NCBI GenBank assembly: GCA_910577115.1
Contig: CAJTMC010000001.1
Coordinates: 1-64,000, forward strand
Direction: 5' to 3'
DNA length: 64,000 nt
Source of the DNA: an uncultured Lachnospiraceae bacterium
Lineage (GTDB): Bacteria; Bacillota; Clostridia; Lachnospirales; Lachnospiraceae
How positions within the stretch are numbered: the first letter of the stretch is position 1; the number at the start of each line of letters is the position of its first letter. A model generated the notes under the pieces. It saw nothing but the letters and a program-made list of their open reading frames with translations, was not told the origin of the DNA and ran no database searches. Positions 62,475-64,000 of this stretch are shown piece after piece. The position numbers and the translations under genes are program-made.

Positions 62475-64000
62475 CTATCTTTCCGGATATAAAATATAGT
62501 TGTCATAAAAGTTAGACTTTTTATTTAATTCGTCAAACATCTCCTCATATCCATATTCCTCCGCCAGCGTGCTTTTCTCAGAGAACAGGTTCGTGCCAAG
62601 TCCCATCCGGTCTCCCTCAATTTCCGCGCCCAATGCGGCTAAAACAGTCGGAAAATAATCCATCGTTGTAAACTTTCTGTTTTTCATCGTTACAGGTTCC
62701 ACCGCCGCATTAATAAAAACGTTGTAAACCTTTCTCTCAATATTTCCTCTATGTTTGTCATAGTCATACTCTACAAGGAAACCTTCTTCCATACTGCTAT
62801 GATCGCCTGTTATGCAGATCGTCGTATTTTCGTAAAAATCCTGCTGCTGTATCCACTCTATAAAATCATCCAGCTGATTTGACGCACACGCCCATACATT
62901 CTGATATTGGGTTTCATATGTGTCCGGACACAGCCTGCATTTATATCCCCCTCCTGTATGTGTGTCCACTGTAAGCATTGAAAAGTTGAACGGCTCTCCC
63001 TGCGCAGCAAGCTCCAACAGCTTCTCTTTTGCATATTGATATAGTTTTTCATCTTCAAATCCCCATGTTTCTTCATAGTCCGCAGGTATTTTGCCGTCCT
63101 CTTTTGCAGTAAGATAATCCCATATCTCGTAACCTCCATGCTGGGTAAAATAATCGCGTCTTCCGCCAAATGTAAAGTCAGAACCTGCCATAAAGAAATT
63201 GTGGTATCCTTCCCGTTCAAGAATATCCCCAAGCGTTGTTGACCCCGGCATAAATGACACATACTTGTCCATTGTATTGTCTGTACCGTCTAAGGCATCA
63301 TCAAAATTAAACAGCTTTAAAGGAAGTCCTGACGTTTGTGCAACCAATCCGGCAATTGTCCATCCACATTGTGGTGCTACTGCTGCTCCTTCTATCAATT
63401 CTGACTGAGAAAAGCTGATATTGTTTCTTGCCAGCCCCGTCATTTCCGGTATAATATTAACCTCTAAAAGCCCGCCGTTTTCTTTGTCCTGAAAGGATGA
63501 TTCCGCCGACTCCATATAGATGCATATTAAATTTCTTTTTTCAGCAGGAAATGTAACATTGACCTCCGCAGCGTCCACATATTCCTTTTCAATAAACTCT
63601 GATGCCTGTATCTGATTGTACACAAAATCATAGACATTAAACTTTTCGTCTGCTGCGTTAACAATAATTGCAAGCCAAAACAGTATAATTGCTATCCACA
63701 CAATCCCGTTCAGGCGTAGCGGCAAAATAGGAAGCGTCCATTTTTTCTTGCCGAACGAAACGCTCACATGATATTGATTTTTCCACGGCAGAAAATATAA
63801 AGCCAACTCTATTCCAAAGCCTATTAATGTTGGCAGAAACGCATTTATAAAATACGAATAAAAATAGGAACTTGCCGTGCCTTTTAACGGCATATTAAGT
63901 GTAAATACAATTTCACTCAACCCAATATTTCCAAAATTTGCAGCACACCATACCATACTAAAATAAATTAAAAATACCCAAAACACTACCAATTGTATGA
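62475..64000 (-). CDS. LtaS/OpgB-like phosphoglycerol transferase (copy 1, N-terminus beyond window)
   Basis: The frame is open to the right edge. By alignment with the 44.4 and 58.9 kb paralogues only about eight N-terminal residues are missing, so the TTG at 63992 is not the true start. It has three helices, ICIYMESAESS, QCGWTIAGL with the Thr nucleophile, VDTHTGG and TGDHSSM. It is the first gene of the first module and is followed by the 107-residue membrane protein and the GtrC-like protein. Confidence 0.92.
   Translation of the reverse strand, partial: IQLVVFWVFLIYFSMVWCAANFGNIGLSEIVFTLNMPLKGTASSYFYSYFINAFLPTLIGFGIELALYFLPWKNQYHVSVSFGKKKWTLPILPLRLNGIVWIAIILFWLAIIVNAADEKFNVYDFVYNQIQASEFIEKEYVDAAEVNVTFPAEKRNLICIYMESAESSFQDKENGGLLEVNIIPEMTGLARNNISFSQSELIEGAAVAPQCGWTIAGLVAQTSGLPLKLFNFDDALDGTDNTMDKYVSFMPGSTTLGDILEREGYHNFFMAGSDFTFGGRRDYFTQHGGYEIWDYLTAKEDGKIPADYEETWGFEDEKLYQYAKEKLLELAAQGEPFNFSMLTVDTHTGGGYKCRLCPDTYETQYQNVWACASNQLDDFIEWIQQQDFYENTTICITGDHSSMEEGFLVEYDYDKHRGNIERKVYNVFINAAVEPVTMKNRKFTTMDYFPTVLAALGAEIEGDRMGLGTNLFSEKSTLAEEYGYEEMFDELNKKSNFYDNYILYPER

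Overview
The window looks like a chromosomal stretch of a Gram-positive gut Clostridium relative, most likely Lachnospiraceae. Evidence: AGGAGG-type ribosome sites, GTG/TTG starts with strong Shine-Dalgarno sequences, GH25 lysozymes with Big_2-like domains, LtaS-like phosphoglycerol transferases, no lipid A or outer-membrane genes, and moderate to low GC. I assign no species. Nearly everything concerns building, exporting and decorating cell-envelope polymers. I see no rRNA, tRNA or CRISPR array.

Left block (about 1.6-38.1 kb, almost entirely minus strand, so transcription runs from 38 kb down to 1.6 kb). It opens with large polytopic GT-C-like proteins, a GT4 enzyme, a GtrC-like and a GtrB-like glucosyltransferase, and an SDR protein. 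Next come an undecaprenyl-phosphate sugar transferase (WcaJ/CpsE type), a WecG/TagA/CpsF transferase, a ChbG-type deacetylase, a GDSL lipoprotein, a PAP2 phosphatase, and two small EamA/SMR-type proteins that could be a flippase pair. A very large membrane-anchored GH25 protein follows, then the dTDP-sugar genes rfbB, rfbA and rfbC (rfbD not seen) with a second GH25 protein. The block ends with an O-antigen-type ABC exporter (Wzm plus Wzt with a C-terminal polymer-binding domain), a WbdD-like methyltransferase/kinase-like protein and three large GT2 enzymes. Together these resemble an ABC-exporter-dependent, end-capped polysaccharide pathway transplanted to a Gram-positive wall. An AT-rich two-gene insert (AAA ATPase plus a small PD-(D/E)XK-like protein) sits between two paralogous GT2 genes and looks like a defence module.

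Middle (38.1-46.0 kb). A divergent signal peptidase I gene is followed by a minus-strand DltA/DltC/DltB-like cassette (stand-alone adenylation enzyme, carrier protein, MBOAT) ending in a GNAT gene. Then comes a small tyrosine recombinase gene enclosed by two near-identical 38/39-bp inverted repeats, and a plus-strand LtaS-like gene. Inside the inverted segment, next to the right repeat, is a good sigma-A promoter pointing outward. The simplest reading is a self-encoded invertible promoter that in this orientation drives the LtaS-like gene and, when flipped, would drive the Dlt-like cassette. This is the most interesting feature of the window.

Right block (46.0-64.0 kb, minus strand, transcribed from beyond the right edge). 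Two repeated modules of LtaS-like enzyme, about 106-residue membrane protein and large GT-C protein are followed by a sulfatase-fold membrane protein, a GT-C protein, and a frameshifted acyltransferase-3 gene with a G8 tract. After these come a YidC/TagF-like fusion protein, a small membrane protein, a radical SAM/SPASM enzyme, a C-terminally shortened DUF6020-like protein and a DltD/AlgJ-like SGNH protein. This looks like a poly(phospho)glycerol-type polymer locus with several variable decorations. The left edge carries the start of a large secreted surface protein with its own promoter and a structured leader.
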